A stretch of 64,000 nucleotides of DNA, taken from positions 186,001 through 250,000 of the forward strand of contig NZ_AUMC01000009.1 of assembly GCF_000443995.1 (NCBI RefSeq). Direction: 5' to 3'. Origin of the DNA: Bacteriovorax sp. BAL6_X (GTDB lineage: Bacteria > Bdellovibrionota > Bacteriovoracia > Bacteriovoracales > Bacteriovoracaceae). The translations under genes were made by a program, and so were the position numbers. The notes beneath the pieces are model-generated. The model saw only the letters and a list, made by a program, of their open reading frames with translations. It had not been told where the DNA came from and did no database searches. Below are positions 34,941-44,604 of this stretch, one piece after another (position 1 is the stretch's first letter; each line of letters begins with the position of its first letter).

Positions 34941-36494
34941 ATCACCTCTTTTCATAAGCGACCTAATCCAATCAATAGGTTTATAAAAGAACCTACGATT
35001 TACTTTAACAAAATCATCACTAATGGCATTAGATTTTCGATTATAACTAAAGTCACCTTTAAGAATAGCATTAACAAACTCTTCTTCATCTTTTGTAGAA
35101 TCACTATAATTTTCATCATTAGAAGCAATGTCATTATTCTCTAAGAAATACTTCAACTTTGACATAATACTTTCATCAAATTTATAGATATATTCAGTTG
35201 TAGTGATAGCCTTAACACTTTCATTAAACTGTGCATATCTAAAACCATGAGTATAGATAAAACGTGCAGCCTTAACTAGTGTTTCACCATGATTATATTT
35301 AGTTATACAACTCAAATCTAGTCTTTGGATTTCTTCTTCTGTAAAAACATTTTTACTTATGCCAGCACTATAATAAAAGCAAGGCGAAACTAGTATCGCA
35401 GGAGTCCCAAGAAATGCAGCTTCAAACACAGAAGAACTACCGTTGAGAAGAACTACATCTGCTTGTTTAATCAATCCTAGGGTATCAGCTGAATCATGAG
35501 ATTCTATATAATTAATTCCAACCTCTTTTGACCATTTTTTAAAATCATCATTAATATGCATACCTTCCGCAGAACCAATTCTTTCTGACCAATTAGGATG
35601 ACCACGTAAAATAACATTATGTCTTTCAATACCTAATTTATCGATACACTTTAAAAATACATCTTTATAGCTATCATTATGAGGATTCTTCCAATCAGGA
35701 TGTCCTAAAACTTCATTTTTACTTGAAGGTAAAATTAAACACTTTAAACCAGATACGGATGTATTCCAATCATATTCAGATCTATTTCTATTATAGTTTC
35801 TCCATTCATTATTATCTTCATTACTAAATCGTGGTAGGAATGCACTTTTTACTTTTTCAAGTTGAAATTTTGTTAATGGCTTATCTTTGTATTGCTCATG
35901 AATAAATGTAATATCTTTCAAGTTTAAACAATTTCCTCTAAAGTTTAGCTGTATACCATCACCAAACCAAGTACGTTCAACTGTATTCACAGGTATATTC
36001 AAATCATTACAAGCCTCAAGAGAAGCACGTAAGATATCCATTCTACCATTAAAAACCATTACATATTCAATACTATTTTTCTTAATCCATTCTTTTGTTT
36101 GTTCATAAACAGTTGCTACTGAAAGAAGTAACTCATCATATATTTTATTAGACTTCTCCATAAAGATTTCTTCAAATCCTTCTTCAACTCTAAATGCCGT
36201 ATAACTAGAAGATCTTGGCCAATCAAACATCTTATCTTCAATCGATGCTCTTTTATCAATATCAACATATGATATATTTGAATCATCATATGATTTAAAG
36301 CCACCTAATTTACATTGAAAACATGCTAGACGATCTGACTTTTGAGAAATTATCTTATAATAGCACTTCGATTCTCCACCAGCACAAGATAAATAATGAA
36401 TATCATGCCCAAGTTTAGTTAAACATTTTGAAATGAAATACATATGTTCCACATGTGGACGCATTGGAAAAAAATTGATTAATCCTACTTTCAT
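34935..36494 (-). CDS. Capsule/surface polysaccharide glycosyltransferase-like protein
   Basis: 519 aa, soluble. It begins with a Rossmann-like start (MKVGLINFFPMRPHVEHMYF) and a Cys cluster (CAGGESKCYYK ... CFQCKLGG, residues ~37-65), and in the C-terminal half has the GT-B-like pattern VLLNGSSSVFEAAFLGTPAI (about 350-369), as in KpsS/Kdo or surface-carbohydrate synthases. The Cys cluster is reminiscent of proteins annotated as surface carbohydrate biosynthesis. Exact reaction unknown. It is first upstream of none: the operon order is formyltransferase, deacetylase, this gene. Confidence 0.6.
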   Translation of the reverse strand: MKVGLINFFPMRPHVEHMYFISKCLTKLGHDIHYLSCAGGESKCYYKIISQKSDRLACFQCKLGGFKSYDDSNISYVDIDKRASIEDKMFDWPRSSSYTAFRVEEGFEEIFMEKSNKIYDELLLSVATVYEQTKEWIKKNSIEYVMVFNGRMDILRASLEACNDLNIPVNTVERTWFGDGIQLNFRGNCLNLKDITFIHEQYKDKPLTKFQLEKVKSAFLPRFSNEDNNEWRNYNRNRSEYDWNTSVSGLKCLILPSSKNEVLGHPDWKNPHNDSYKDVFLKCIDKLGIERHNVILRGHPNWSERIGSAEGMHINDDFKKWSKEVGINYIESHDSADTLGLIKQADVVLLNGSSSVFEAAFLGTPAILVSPCFYYSAGISKNVFTEEEIQRLDLSCITKYNHGETLVKAARFIYTHGFRYAQFNESVKAITTTEYIYKFDESIMSKLKYFLENNDIASNDENYSDSTKDEEEFVNAILKGDFSYNRKSNAISDDFVKVNRRFFYKPIDWIRSLMKRGDL

Positions 36495-36496
36495 TA

Positions 36497-37150
36497 TTAT
36501 TTTAAATCCCTATAAACTTCAAAAGCTTCTACATAGTTATGACCAACGCATGAACCTCTATACTTACGTTGTCTAATAATATTCGTTACTGATCTAGAAT
36601 GAGGTTCAATTCTCATCTCTTCCTTATAAATAGCTAAAGACTTCTCCAGTTTATACATATGTTCTTTATCTAGTACATTGTACATAACAGGGTTAAACTG
36701 TTCAGTATTCCATTCAGTCGAAGATAATACTTCAAAGCCATAAATAGCTTTAACAGTACTATTTGGTTGTGGTCTAAATGCTGTCATTACAGCCCTCATC
36801 GTAATTTGATGATCAATATTTAAATCTTTGTTAGAATGTGTGTATATGATTTGAGGGTTCCTATTTTTTACAAAATCTTCTATTCCTTTAACAATAGATA
36901 GTAAGCTAACACTATCCATTTCATTGTCAGGATAAGACAATTGTTTATACTCCATTACTCCAAGATTTCTACAAGATAAAGAAAGAGCCGTCTCACGAAT
37001 TTCTGCATCTTCAGAACTTCCACGAGCACTTACTCCATCAGTCATCACTAACAATGAAACAGAATCACCGCTGGCAACATGCTTGGCAATTGTTCCACCA
37101 CATCCTATTACTTCATCATCAGAATGAGCAACGATAACTAATACTTCCAT
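36497..37150 (-). CDS. PIG-L/LmbE-type deacetylase
   Basis: Zinc-dependent N-deacetylase family, 217 aa. Zinc motif AHSDDEVIGCGGTI (residues 8-21; family AHPDDE) and the later YTHSNKDLNIDHQITMRAV (about 99-117) with the second metal His. It lies 1-2 nt from its neighbours on both sides. With the formyltransferase gene next to it, removal of an N-acetyl group followed by N-formylation of an amino sugar is a reasonable inference. Confidence 0.87.
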   Translation of the reverse strand: MEVLVIVAHSDDEVIGCGGTIAKHVASGDSVSLLVMTDGVSARGSSEDAEIRETALSLSCRNLGVMEYKQLSYPDNEMDSVSLLSIVKGIEDFVKNRNPQIIYTHSNKDLNIDHQITMRAVMTAFRPQPNSTVKAIYGFEVLSSTEWNTEQFNPVMYNVLDKEHMYKLEKSLAIYKEEMRIEPHSRSVTNIIRQRKYRGSCVGHNYVEAFEVYRDLK

Positions 37151-37151
37151 A

Positions 37152-37832
37152 TTAATCCTCTTTTATCTTAAAGATAACTTCAGCTCGAACTTCACCACTT
37201 TCCATTTGAGCTTTTTTGAATGTTAAAACATAATCATTAAATTCTAAGAATGCATTAGGGTAACCTTCAGCATCTAACATTCGAATATAATCATAAATTT
37301 GAGAAATATCCTTACAATTCTCTAAATTGCCATCTTCTGGCTTTCTTCTTTTAAAGCTTGTTACTTCTCCAACTTGATCAACAGGGGTTGGATTTTTTTC
37401 TACAATCATAGGTATTAATTTTCGGAATATTATTTCAGAAGCTCTTGTAAATATCTCCTGGGCCGTTCCAGCAAGACTCAAGTCATATTTAGTATATACA
37501 GGACCAGCATCTAGCTCCTTAACAACCTTAATTGCTGAAATTTTAGTTTCAGATTTACCATTTACAATTAAGTTTTGTAATGGGCTCCCTCCCCTACCGT
37601 AAGGTAAGTCTGTCATATGAAAAACAATACAATTATAATTATCATAAATTGACTTAGGAATGATATGCGACCAATGAGGAAAGAAAACGTACTTAGGATT
37701 TATAGATTCTAAGAGTTCTTGAGTTAATTCATGTTTTTCTTTAATTAAGATATATCTATCGTCATTTGAGAAGTATTTTTCAAAGTTTTCAACATTCCAC
37801 TCCCCCCAAGTTGCTATAATAAATTTATCCAA
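37152..37832 (-). CDS. Formyltransferase (methionyl-tRNA-formyltransferase-like)
   Basis: 226 aa; N-terminal formyl_trans_N fold using N10-formyltetrahydrofolate. Visible: PKYVFFPHWSHIIPKSIYDN (about 46-65), NCIVFHMTDLPYGRGGSPLQ (about 67-86) which matches the catalytic HxSxLPxxRG-type region, and ISAIKVVKELDAGPVYTKYD (about 97-116). Such sugar N-formyltransferases act on amino sugars of O-antigens. It opens a three-gene minus-strand operon divergent from pseI. Confidence 0.82.
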   Translation of the reverse strand: MDKFIIATWGEWNVENFEKYFSNDDRYILIKEKHELTQELLESINPKYVFFPHWSHIIPKSIYDNYNCIVFHMTDLPYGRGGSPLQNLIVNGKSETKISAIKVVKELDAGPVYTKYDLSLAGTAQEIFTRASEIIFRKLIPMIVEKNPTPVDQVGEVTSFKRRKPEDGNLENCKDISQIYDYIRMLDAEGYPNAFLEFNDYVLTFKKAQMESGEVRAEVIFKIKED

Positions 37833-37913
37833 TTTTTCTCCCTATGAAACAGCTCGTCATCTATATTTTTCAAAATATTTAATATATAATCATCATACAC
37901 AGAGGTTAATAGT

Positions 37914-38948
37914 ATGAAAATCAACAATAGAGAAATCGGTCCAAATAATAATCCATATATTATCGCAGAAGTGTCTGCAAATCATAATGGAGACATTGAT
38001 AAAGCAAAAGAACTCATCAAACTTGCAAAAGAGTCTGGTGCAGATGCGGTAAAAATTCAAACATATACCGCTGATACAATGACATTAGATATAGATACAG
38101 ATGAGTTCAAAATAACTGGCGGCTTATGGGACGGCTATACTCTCTACAATCTTTACAAAGAAGCATATACTCCATGGGAATGGCACAAAGAGTTATTTAA
38201 CTATGCTCAAAAGCTTGATATTACAATTTTCAGTACTCCATTCGATGAAAGTGCTGTTGACTTTCTAGAAGAGCTTAATGTGCCCGCTTATAAAGTTGCT
38301 TCATTTGAAATGACTGATTTAGTTCTTATTGATTATATTGCTCAAAAAATGAAACCTATAATTATTTCTACTGGAATGTCCACGCTTGAAGAAATCAAGG
38401 AGGCTCATGCTACAATAACAAAGTATCACAATAATGTTGTTTTTTTACATTGTGTAAGTAGCTATCCCACAAAAGCTGAAAACTTTAATCTCAGAATGAT
38501 GAATACTATTAAAGAAATGTTAAATGTAGATATCGGTTTATCTGATCACTCCTTAAGTAATACAGCAGCTATCGCAAGCGTTACACTAGGAGCAACAGTT
38601 ATTGAGAAACACTTTATAAAAGATAGAAGTGACAAGGGTCCTGATTCAGATTTCTCTTTAGAACCAAGTGAACTAAGATCTCTATGCAAAGAAACAAAAG
38701 TAGCATGGGAGTCTCTTGGGAAAGATGATTTTTCAAACAGAGAAAAAGAATCAGCAAGCAAAAAGCACAGAAGATCAATTTATTTTGTAAACGATCTAAA
38801 AGCAGGAGACTTGATAAAAGAAGAAGATATTAGACGAGTTAGACCAGGAAATGGTCTTCCTCCAAAATATTTCCATGAGTTAATTGGAAAAAGAGTTAGC
38901 AAAGATGTTTCATTCGGAGAAGCTGTAAAATGGGAGTCGATTTCTTAA
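37914..38948 (+). CDS. pseI: Pseudaminic acid synthase
   Basis: Condenses 2,4-diacetamido-2,4,6-trideoxy-L-altrose with phosphoenolpyruvate to pseudaminic acid. 344 aa. NeuB barrel: IIAEVSANHNGDIDKAKELI (about 17-36), IQTYTADTMT, the PseI-type GGLWDGYTLYNLYKEAYTPW (about 69-88), and HCVSSYPT (about 182); C-terminal SAF (antifreeze-like) domain from about 285 with RRSIYFVNDLKAGDLI. Convergent with pseH with a 4-nt overlap. Confidence 0.95.
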   Translation: MKINNREIGPNNNPYIIAEVSANHNGDIDKAKELIKLAKESGADAVKIQTYTADTMTLDIDTDEFKITGGLWDGYTLYNLYKEAYTPWEWHKELFNYAQKLDITIFSTPFDESAVDFLEELNVPAYKVASFEMTDLVLIDYIAQKMKPIIISTGMSTLEEIKEAHATITKYHNNVVFLHCVSSYPTKAENFNLRMMNTIKEMLNVDIGLSDHSLSNTAAIASVTLGATVIEKHFIKDRSDKGPDSDFSLEPSELRSLCKETKVAWESLGKDDFSNREKESASKKHRRSIYFVNDLKAGDLIKEEDIRRVRPGNGLPPKYFHELIGKRVSKDVSFGEAVKWESIS

Positions 38949-39475
38949 GGAAAATCGGCTCTAAATCTTTTATACTTTTTCTCTAGAGCCAACCAACTCG
39001 ACTTAAACAACCTATATTTACACAAAACAATTTCTTTATCACTTTTAATAACCTTATATTCATTATTAAGTTTTTCATAACCATGTTTGTTATGTATTTT
39101 AATTACCGCTTTATTGTTTTTGAAAACTTCTGCATCTATATACTCTAAATCTTTGTATCTATCTAAAAATATATAATTATAAAAATATGGAAGCACCATT
39201 GGGCCTAATAAGGTATATTTTTTTTCTCCTATATAAAAACCCCAAGACATGTCCTTTTCATCAAGATATATACTCCCTATTCTTTTATTGTCATAATTAA
39301 TAATCCAAAACTTATATTCATCATTTTTTAAATAGGCTTTAAACCACTTCTTTTGATTTTCAATTGAATTTTGAATATCTGTATTCATAAACTTAGTTAC
39401 ATGTTCAGATGTTCTCCATTTAAGAACTAATTCAAGATCGTTTTCAGAAATTTCTTTAAAATTAAACATTTTCAT
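38945..39475 (-). CDS. pseH: Pseudaminic acid pathway N-acetyltransferase
   Basis: GNAT-family enzyme that acetylates the 4-amino group of the UDP-sugar intermediate. 176 aa. Family features: LVLKWRTSEHVTKFMNTD (about 17-34), IGSIYLDEKDMSWGFYIGEK (about 66-85) and the ending ending region with KAVIKIHNKHGYEKL (about 124). Given the extra acyl-handling genes nearby, it might accept an acyl group other than acetyl (inference). Confidence 0.88.
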   Translation of the reverse strand: MKMFNFKEISENDLELVLKWRTSEHVTKFMNTDIQNSIENQKKWFKAYLKNDEYKFWIINYDNKRIGSIYLDEKDMSWGFYIGEKKYTLLGPMVLPYFYNYIFLDRYKDLEYIDAEVFKNNKAVIKIHNKHGYEKLNNEYKVIKSDKEIVLCKYRLFKSSWLALEKKYKRFRADFP

Positions 39476-39506
39476 TATCCCTATTTGCTCATGTATACTA
39501 AACCTA

Positions 39507-40472
39507 ATGAAAAAAATAATAATTGTAACAGTAAGTGATAAAAATAGAGGCTTAGGCCATATATCTAGATGCGTCAGCTTATATCATATGATGAAGGATC
39601 ATTTTAATATCTCCTTTATAGTAAATGACATTGATTTTTCTATCAATAGTTTTAATGAACTTAAATATTGCAATATAGACTCATTCACTTCATTCCAAAG
39701 TCCTGACTTTATAATAGATCCTCAATCTATTTATGTTCTTGATGGTTATGACTTCACTTTAGAATTTCAAAAAAAATTAAAAGAAAACTGCGAAAAACTA
39801 ATAATGATAGATGATTTAAATGATCGAGACATTAATTGTGACGCTATTATAAACTATAACTTAAATGGTCCTAATGAAATTTATAAAATTAAAGAACAGT
39901 ACAAGGGGATTAAGTACGCCCTTCTTAGACCTATATTTTTAAATAATATTAAAAAAAAATCAAATAATTATAGTTTAAATTTTAAAAATGCATTAATCAC
40001 TCTTGGCGGAGGGATTAAATATAATGGAATAGTAAAAATAGTGAAAGTACTCCATGAGTTAAATATAAAGATTTCCGTTATTATAAATCCATTACATCCC
40101 GAGTATAGACAACTTAAAGAAATGAATGTTGAACTTTACTGGAACTTGAATGAAGTTGAGATATATAATATTTTTAAAAATAAAGACTTCGTTATCAGCG
40201 CGCCCAGTGTTACATCTTTTGAACTGTTATCCATGTTAAAACCATTCTTTGTAATCCAGACTGCGGACAACCAAGAAAAAAATTTTAAAGAACTAATAAA
40301 TCAAAAACTCGCATTTAATCTTGGACATATAAATGATTTATGCACTAGCAAACTAAAAAAAACAATATCAACTGCTTTAAGAGATAAACTAAGTATACAT
40401 AAAACAAGAGAAAGGCAAAAATCGATAATAAAAGAAATCAATCCAGATAATTATATGGAAGTATTCAACTAA
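39507..40472 (+). CDS. pseG: UDP-2,4-diacetamido-trideoxy-altropyranose hydrolase
   Basis: Removes UDP from the 2,4-diacetamido sugar before PseI. 321 aa GT-B-like fold. N-terminal VTVSDKNRGLGHISRCVSLY (about 8-27) carries the family GxGHxxRC motif; MIDDLNDRDINCDAIINYNL (about 95) is the PseG centre; FKNALITLGGG (about 155) and SAPSVTSFELLSMLKPF (about 232) follow. Strongly AT-rich. Convergent with the acyl-activating gene, 4-nt overlap. Confidence 0.9.
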   Translation: MKKIIIVTVSDKNRGLGHISRCVSLYHMMKDHFNISFIVNDIDFSINSFNELKYCNIDSFTSFQSPDFIIDPQSIYVLDGYDFTLEFQKKLKENCEKLIMIDDLNDRDINCDAIINYNLNGPNEIYKIKEQYKGIKYALLRPIFLNNIKKKSNNYSLNFKNALITLGGGIKYNGIVKIVKVLHELNIKISVIINPLHPEYRQLKEMNVELYWNLNEVEIYNIFKNKDFVISAPSVTSFELLSMLKPFFVIQTADNQEKNFKELINQKLAFNLGHINDLCTSKLKKTISTALRDKLSIHKTRERQKSIIKEINPDNYMEVFN

Positions 40473-41794
40473 CGTTTACGCTTAAACCTATCACCTGAAA
40501 AACCAGAATCAGTAAACTCAATATAAACTGGTCTTTTAAACTTTTCCAACTTTTCTTTACATAGAATTTTAATCTTTGATTTTATTTCTTTCTGACTGTT
40601 AATATCATCAATTTGAACCTTGCATGCAACAACATTTCCGACAAGACTATTCTCTTTAGAAAATACAATAGCATCTCTCACTTCATCTAGTGAAAGGATC
40701 ACACTTTCGACTTCTGATGGATATACTTTCTCTCCACCAACGTTAATAATTTCTGAAATACGACCCAGGATTTTATAAAAGTTACCATCCTTAAGTACTT
40801 TATCTTGAGTATTAAACCAACCATTTTCATCAAATGGAGAAGGGGCATTCAAATAACCAAGCATGGCCATTGAAGACTTAATAAAGATAATATCATCAAC
40901 AACTTTAAAACTATGATGACTATCTTCTAAAATTTCAATCCATAGAGAATTATTAGACTTTGATCTTGTTCTTAATATACCAACTTCAGATAAGCCATAA
41001 GTTTGTTTCATCTTAACATTTGGAAAAACATTAACAAATGAGTTCAATGTTGACTGTGGCATTGGTTCAGTACCATAAGTAACAACTTTTAATGATGAAA
41101 GGTCGTACTGTGAAAATGCTTTTGAAACAAGAAGCATATTGATAAAAGTTGGTGAGGTAGGAAGTACTTCAATTTTATAATCTTGAATTAACTTAGAAAT
41201 ATAACTTGGGTTTCTATTCTGAGGTAATACTAAGGTTCCACCATTAGCTAATGTATAAAGTAAAGTATTTACTCCACCAATATGATCAAATAATAAAAAG
41301 GCTATCGAATTGATTGCCTTACCACCATCTAAATACTTATTAAGCATAGGTGAAAAGTTGTGAACAGATGCCTTTGGCTCACCTGTAGTCCCAGAAGAAA
41401 AAAGTATCAATCCTGGATTCATACTTCTCTTTAAACCAACTAAAATTTCATGACTCGTTTGTGTATTTAAGTCTTCAAATTTATTAGTTTCAAAATCGTA
41501 AAAAAATTCAACTTCAGCAATCCTTAGCTTATCTCTTACGTCTTTTACAGTGTTAGCTAAAGGTACATATATACAATTTATTTTAATCAAAGCAAGCATA
41601 AGACCAATAGAGTCGATTGAATAATCTCCTCTTACAGAAAAAACGCTTCCATTAGGAATTTTCTTTTCTTCTAAAATATTTTTCCACTTTTTATAAGAAT
41701 CAAGTACTTCTCGATAAGTGATCTCTGTATCTTTTACAAGAGCAACTTTATTTTTATTAAGCTCAAATATTTTCTCAATATGACTAGAAAACAC
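40469..41794 (-). CDS. AMP-forming acyl-activating enzyme (acyl-CoA/ACP synthetase)
   Basis: ANL-superfamily ligase, 441 aa. Adenylation motif ILFSSGTTGEPKASVHNFS (about 131-149), QTYGLSEVGILRTRS (about 260), and C-terminal GRISEIINVGGEKVYPSEVE (about 342-361) with the hinge region. The gene is directly upstream-coupled to an SDR and an acyl carrier protein gene, so it likely loads a short acyl or hydroxyacyl chain onto that carrier. The normal catalytic C-terminal Lys is probably in the KRKR ending region (SGDRFKRKR). Confidence 0.85.
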   Translation of the reverse strand: MFSSHIEKIFELNKNKVALVKDTEITYREVLDSYKKWKNILEEKKIPNGSVFSVRGDYSIDSIGLMLALIKINCIYVPLANTVKDVRDKLRIAEVEFFYDFETNKFEDLNTQTSHEILVGLKRSMNPGLILFSSGTTGEPKASVHNFSPMLNKYLDGGKAINSIAFLLFDHIGGVNTLLYTLANGGTLVLPQNRNPSYISKLIQDYKIEVLPTSPTFINMLLVSKAFSQYDLSSLKVVTYGTEPMPQSTLNSFVNVFPNVKMKQTYGLSEVGILRTRSKSNNSLWIEILEDSHHSFKVVDDIIFIKSSMAMLGYLNAPSPFDENGWFNTQDKVLKDGNFYKILGRISEIINVGGEKVYPSEVESVILSLDEVRDAIVFSKENSLVGNVVACKVQIDDINSQKEIKSKIKILCKEKLEKFKRPVYIEFTDSGFSGDRFKRKR

Positions 41795-42489
41795 TAATTA
41801 ACTCCACCTAAGTATAAAATTTGTCCGTTTATAAATGTACTTCTCTCACTAACAAAGAAATCTAGAACATTTAAAACATCATCAAATTTGCCTTTTCTTT
41901 TAATCGTTTGAGATTTTAATAAAAGTTCAATCTTTTCTTCTGGAACACCTGCAATCAATGATGTATCAACTGGAGTAGGTCCAATTGCATTAACTCTAAT
42001 TTTCATCGATGACAGTTCTTTAGATATAACTCTTGTTAAAGACTCTACTGCTGATTTTGAAGCAACATAAAGAGCCTCACCTTCTAAATTAAGGGGTACA
42101 GCTACAGTTGTAAAATTCACTATAGAAGGATTTTGCGATTTTCTCATAATTTTTGAGCACTCTCTGCACATCAAAAATGTTCCTAAAGTGTTTACGGAAA
42201 ATAGTTTATCGTATGTCGATTTTGGTGTTAACAAGAAATGGTTCATAGATGCCATTCCCGCATTATTAATCAAAACATCTAAATAAGAGTATTCTTTTTT
42301 TATACTCCTGATCATTGTTTTAATATTATCTTCATTTGTAACGTCACAAATGTAATGTCTATAGTTTTTATCTTCGATTATATTATCAAAAGATCTGCTA
42401 CAACCAATAACTATGAAACCTTTAGAGAGATAATACTCTGCAGTAGCACGACCTATCCCCCTACTTGTACCAGTTACTAAAATAATCAT
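41794..42489 (-). CDS. SDR-family 3-oxoacyl reductase-like protein
   Basis: 231 aa short-chain dehydrogenase. Cofactor motif TGTSRGIGRATAEYYLSKG (residues 6-24), NNAGMASM (about 78), catalytic YVASK (about 152-156). FabG-like size. Sandwiched with 1-nt overlaps between the ACP and acyl-activating genes, suggesting it reduces a ketoacyl group to a hydroxyacyl group carried by the ACP. A sugar substrate is also possible. Confidence 0.85.
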   Translation of the reverse strand: MIILVTGTSRGIGRATAEYYLSKGFIVIGCSRSFDNIIEDKNYRHYICDVTNEDNIKTMIRSIKKEYSYLDVLINNAGMASMNHFLLTPKSTYDKLFSVNTLGTFLMCRECSKIMRKSQNPSIVNFTTVAVPLNLEGEALYVASKSAVESLTRVISKELSSMKIRVNAIGPTPVDTSLIAGVPEEKIELLLKSQTIKRKGKFDDVLNVLDFFVSERSTFINGQILYLGGVN

Positions 42490-42767
42490 TATACAAGCTC
42501 ACTAACAAATTCAGTCAAACGATTCACATTAGAAAAAGGGCTATTCTTCATTGAAAAAGCCTTCTCATTTACAATCGATATATCTTTATCAAATTCATCT
42601 GCAATTCTTGATTCAATCTCAACTAAGGCATTAACAAGGTCCATAGAATCCAGAATACCTTTGTCTCCAAAAAGTATATCTTCACTATTAAGTTTATGAT
42701 CAATACCATTATCTTCTAAAACTTCATTTAATGCTTCTAGAATGATTGTTTCTATTTTATCTTTCAT
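42489..42767 (-). CDS. Acyl carrier protein
   Basis: 92 aa, acidic, four-helix ACP layout. Phosphopantetheine attachment motif GILDSMDLV with Ser41. It is a dedicated carrier: fab genes are absent here and it is fused by overlaps to the SDR and pseF genes. Confidence 0.88.
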   Translation of the reverse strand: MKDKIETIILEALNEVLEDNGIDHKLNSEDILFGDKGILDSMDLVNALVEIESRIADEFDKDISIVNEKAFSMKNSPFSNVNRLTEFVSELV

Positions 42768-43462
42768 ACTAATTCCTTTTCTCTTAAATATTTAAATTTA
42801 ATTTCTGCAAGATCCCAGTCTGATAGTTCGTCAATATCTTGAACAAATAAATTGTCCCTTAATACATAAGTGGTATTTTTACTTACGAGACCCATATTGT
42901 CTAAAATTACATTCTCTTTAAAGAAATAGTATTGACCACAGTCATGATATAAAGGAGTTAGATCTTGAGATCTCTTTTGAAAACTTTCATTATCATCAAT
43001 TAATATTTTTTTTTCTTTTAAAAAAAATGCTCTTTGCGGAGGGAATGAAAACTTTGTAACAGGGATCAGACTATCAAATTTATCTTTAGTAAACTCTTTG
43101 AAAGCTTTTAAAAGATGATCACCTGTAACAAATGGCGCAGTAGGATAGAAACAACAGTAATGATCGTAACTCTCACCTAATTCTTTTAAGTTTAATATTA
43201 CTTCTTTAAGAACATCTGCAGTTGTAGCGAAGTCATCTGAGTTCTTATCGCTTCTCATAAATGGAACCTCTGCTCCATATTCTTCACTCACTCTTTTAAT
43301 TTCTTCATCATCAGTTGATACAATCACACGAGAAAAAATACCAGAATTTAGCGCTGCCTCGATTGAGTAAGCAATAATAGGCTTCCCACAAAAGTCTTTT
43401 ATATTCTTTCCAGGAATCCTTTTACTCCCTCCTCTTGCAGTAATAATAGCGATTGCAGACAT
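42764..43462 (-). CDS. pseF: Pseudaminic acid cytidylyltransferase
   Basis: Activates pseudaminic acid as CMP-Pse. 232 aa; CMP-sugar synthetase motifs IAIITARGGSKRIPGKNIKD (residues 4-23), SIEAALNSGIFSRVIVSTDD (about 33-52), and FYPTAPFV (about 106). Overlaps the ACP gene by 4 nt; 2 nt from pseC. Confidence 0.93.
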   Translation of the reverse strand: MSAIAIITARGGSKRIPGKNIKDFCGKPIIAYSIEAALNSGIFSRVIVSTDDEEIKRVSEEYGAEVPFMRSDKNSDDFATTADVLKEVILNLKELGESYDHYCCFYPTAPFVTGDHLLKAFKEFTKDKFDSLIPVTKFSFPPQRAFFLKEKKILIDDNESFQKRSQDLTPLYHDCGQYYFFKENVILDNMGLVSKNTTYVLRDNLFVQDIDELSDWDLAEIKFKYLREKELV

Positions 43463-43464
43463 AA

Positions 43465-44604
43465 CTACTCCTTAATTACATTTTTTAGAGTATCGCATAT
43501 ATAATCAATTTCTTCTTGCTTAAGTAGTGAATACATAGGAATAGAAATAATTTGTTTATATGTCGACTCAGATATTCCTAAGTTAGAATACTCAGCTATT
43601 TCCTGATAATAAGGTTGTTTATGAACTGGGTAGTAATGTATTTGGGCACCAATATTTAACGAATGTAGTTTTTCAAATATCTCTTTTCGTTTATTTGCTT
43701 CAACTTTAATTACGAATAAGTGATAAGAGCTCTTACGGTCATTTTTTACTTTTATAAAATCAATTTTTTCTTTGCTTAAAAAAGAAATATAAATATCAGC
43801 TATTTCGTTTCTTCTTTCAATAAAAGTATCTAAACGAGACAGTTGTGATATTCCAAGCGCGGCTTGAAGTTCTGTCATTCGATAATTATAACCAAGTTCA
43901 TGTTGTTCGTAATACCAAGATCCTTCATTCGACCTTTGGAGGTTATCTTTAGTAACACCATGAGTTCTTAGAAGCTTTACCTTTTTATCTATTTCAGAAT
44001 TATTAGTAAGAAGTGCCCCTCCTTCAGCTGTCGTAATAATTTTTACAGGATGAAAGCTAAAGATACTAATATCACTATACTTACATGAACCTACTTTCGT
44101 ATCTAGGTACTCACCACCAACTGCGTGTGAAGCATCTTCAATTATTTTAAAACCAAACTTTTTAGAGAGCTCAAATATTTCTCTCATATCACAACTCTGT
44201 CCACACATATGAACAGGTGTAACAACTTTAGGGAGCTTATCAGCTAATTGCGCCTTATTTAATTTTTCCTCAAGGGCCTTAACACTTATATTCAATGTAT
44301 CTGTTTCAATATCGACAAAATCAACTTTTGCACCACACATTAATGCAGCATTTGATGTAGCAACAAATGTAACAGGAGTAGTCCAAACGATATCATCTTG
44401 TCCAACACCTAATGCCAAATATGCCAAGTGTAGTGCACTAGTTGCAGAGTTCATGACTGAACAATATTTAGCACCAGTATATTTAATGAGGCCTTCTTCA
44501 AATTCTGGTACACACTTTCCTTGTGTAAGGAATGGTGATTTTAATACTTCTACTACCGCTTCAATATCAGCAGAACTAATATCTTGTTTACCATATGGTA
44601 TCAT
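43465..44604 (-). CDS. pseC: UDP-4-keto-sugar aminotransferase of pseudaminic acid synthesis
   Basis: PLP-dependent DegT/DnrJ/EryC1 family, 379 aa. Start IPYGKQDISSADIEAVVEVL matches PseC; SATSALHLAYLALGVG (about 58), EDASHAVGGEYLDTKVGS (about 154) and the Schiff-base Lys in SIFSFHPVKIITTAEGGALL (about 178-197). Overlaps pseB by 4 nt; works directly after PseB in the pathway. Confidence 0.94.
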   Translation of the reverse strand: MIPYGKQDISSADIEAVVEVLKSPFLTQGKCVPEFEEGLIKYTGAKYCSVMNSATSALHLAYLALGVGQDDIVWTTPVTFVATSNAALMCGAKVDFVDIETDTLNISVKALEEKLNKAQLADKLPKVVTPVHMCGQSCDMREIFELSKKFGFKIIEDASHAVGGEYLDTKVGSCKYSDISIFSFHPVKIITTAEGGALLTNNSEIDKKVKLLRTHGVTKDNLQRSNEGSWYYEQHELGYNYRMTELQAALGISQLSRLDTFIERRNEIADIYISFLSKEKIDFIKVKNDRKSSYHLFVIKVEANKRKEIFEKLHSLNIGAQIHYYPVHKQPYYQEIAEYSNLGISESTYKQIISIPMYSLLKQEEIDYICDTLKNVIKE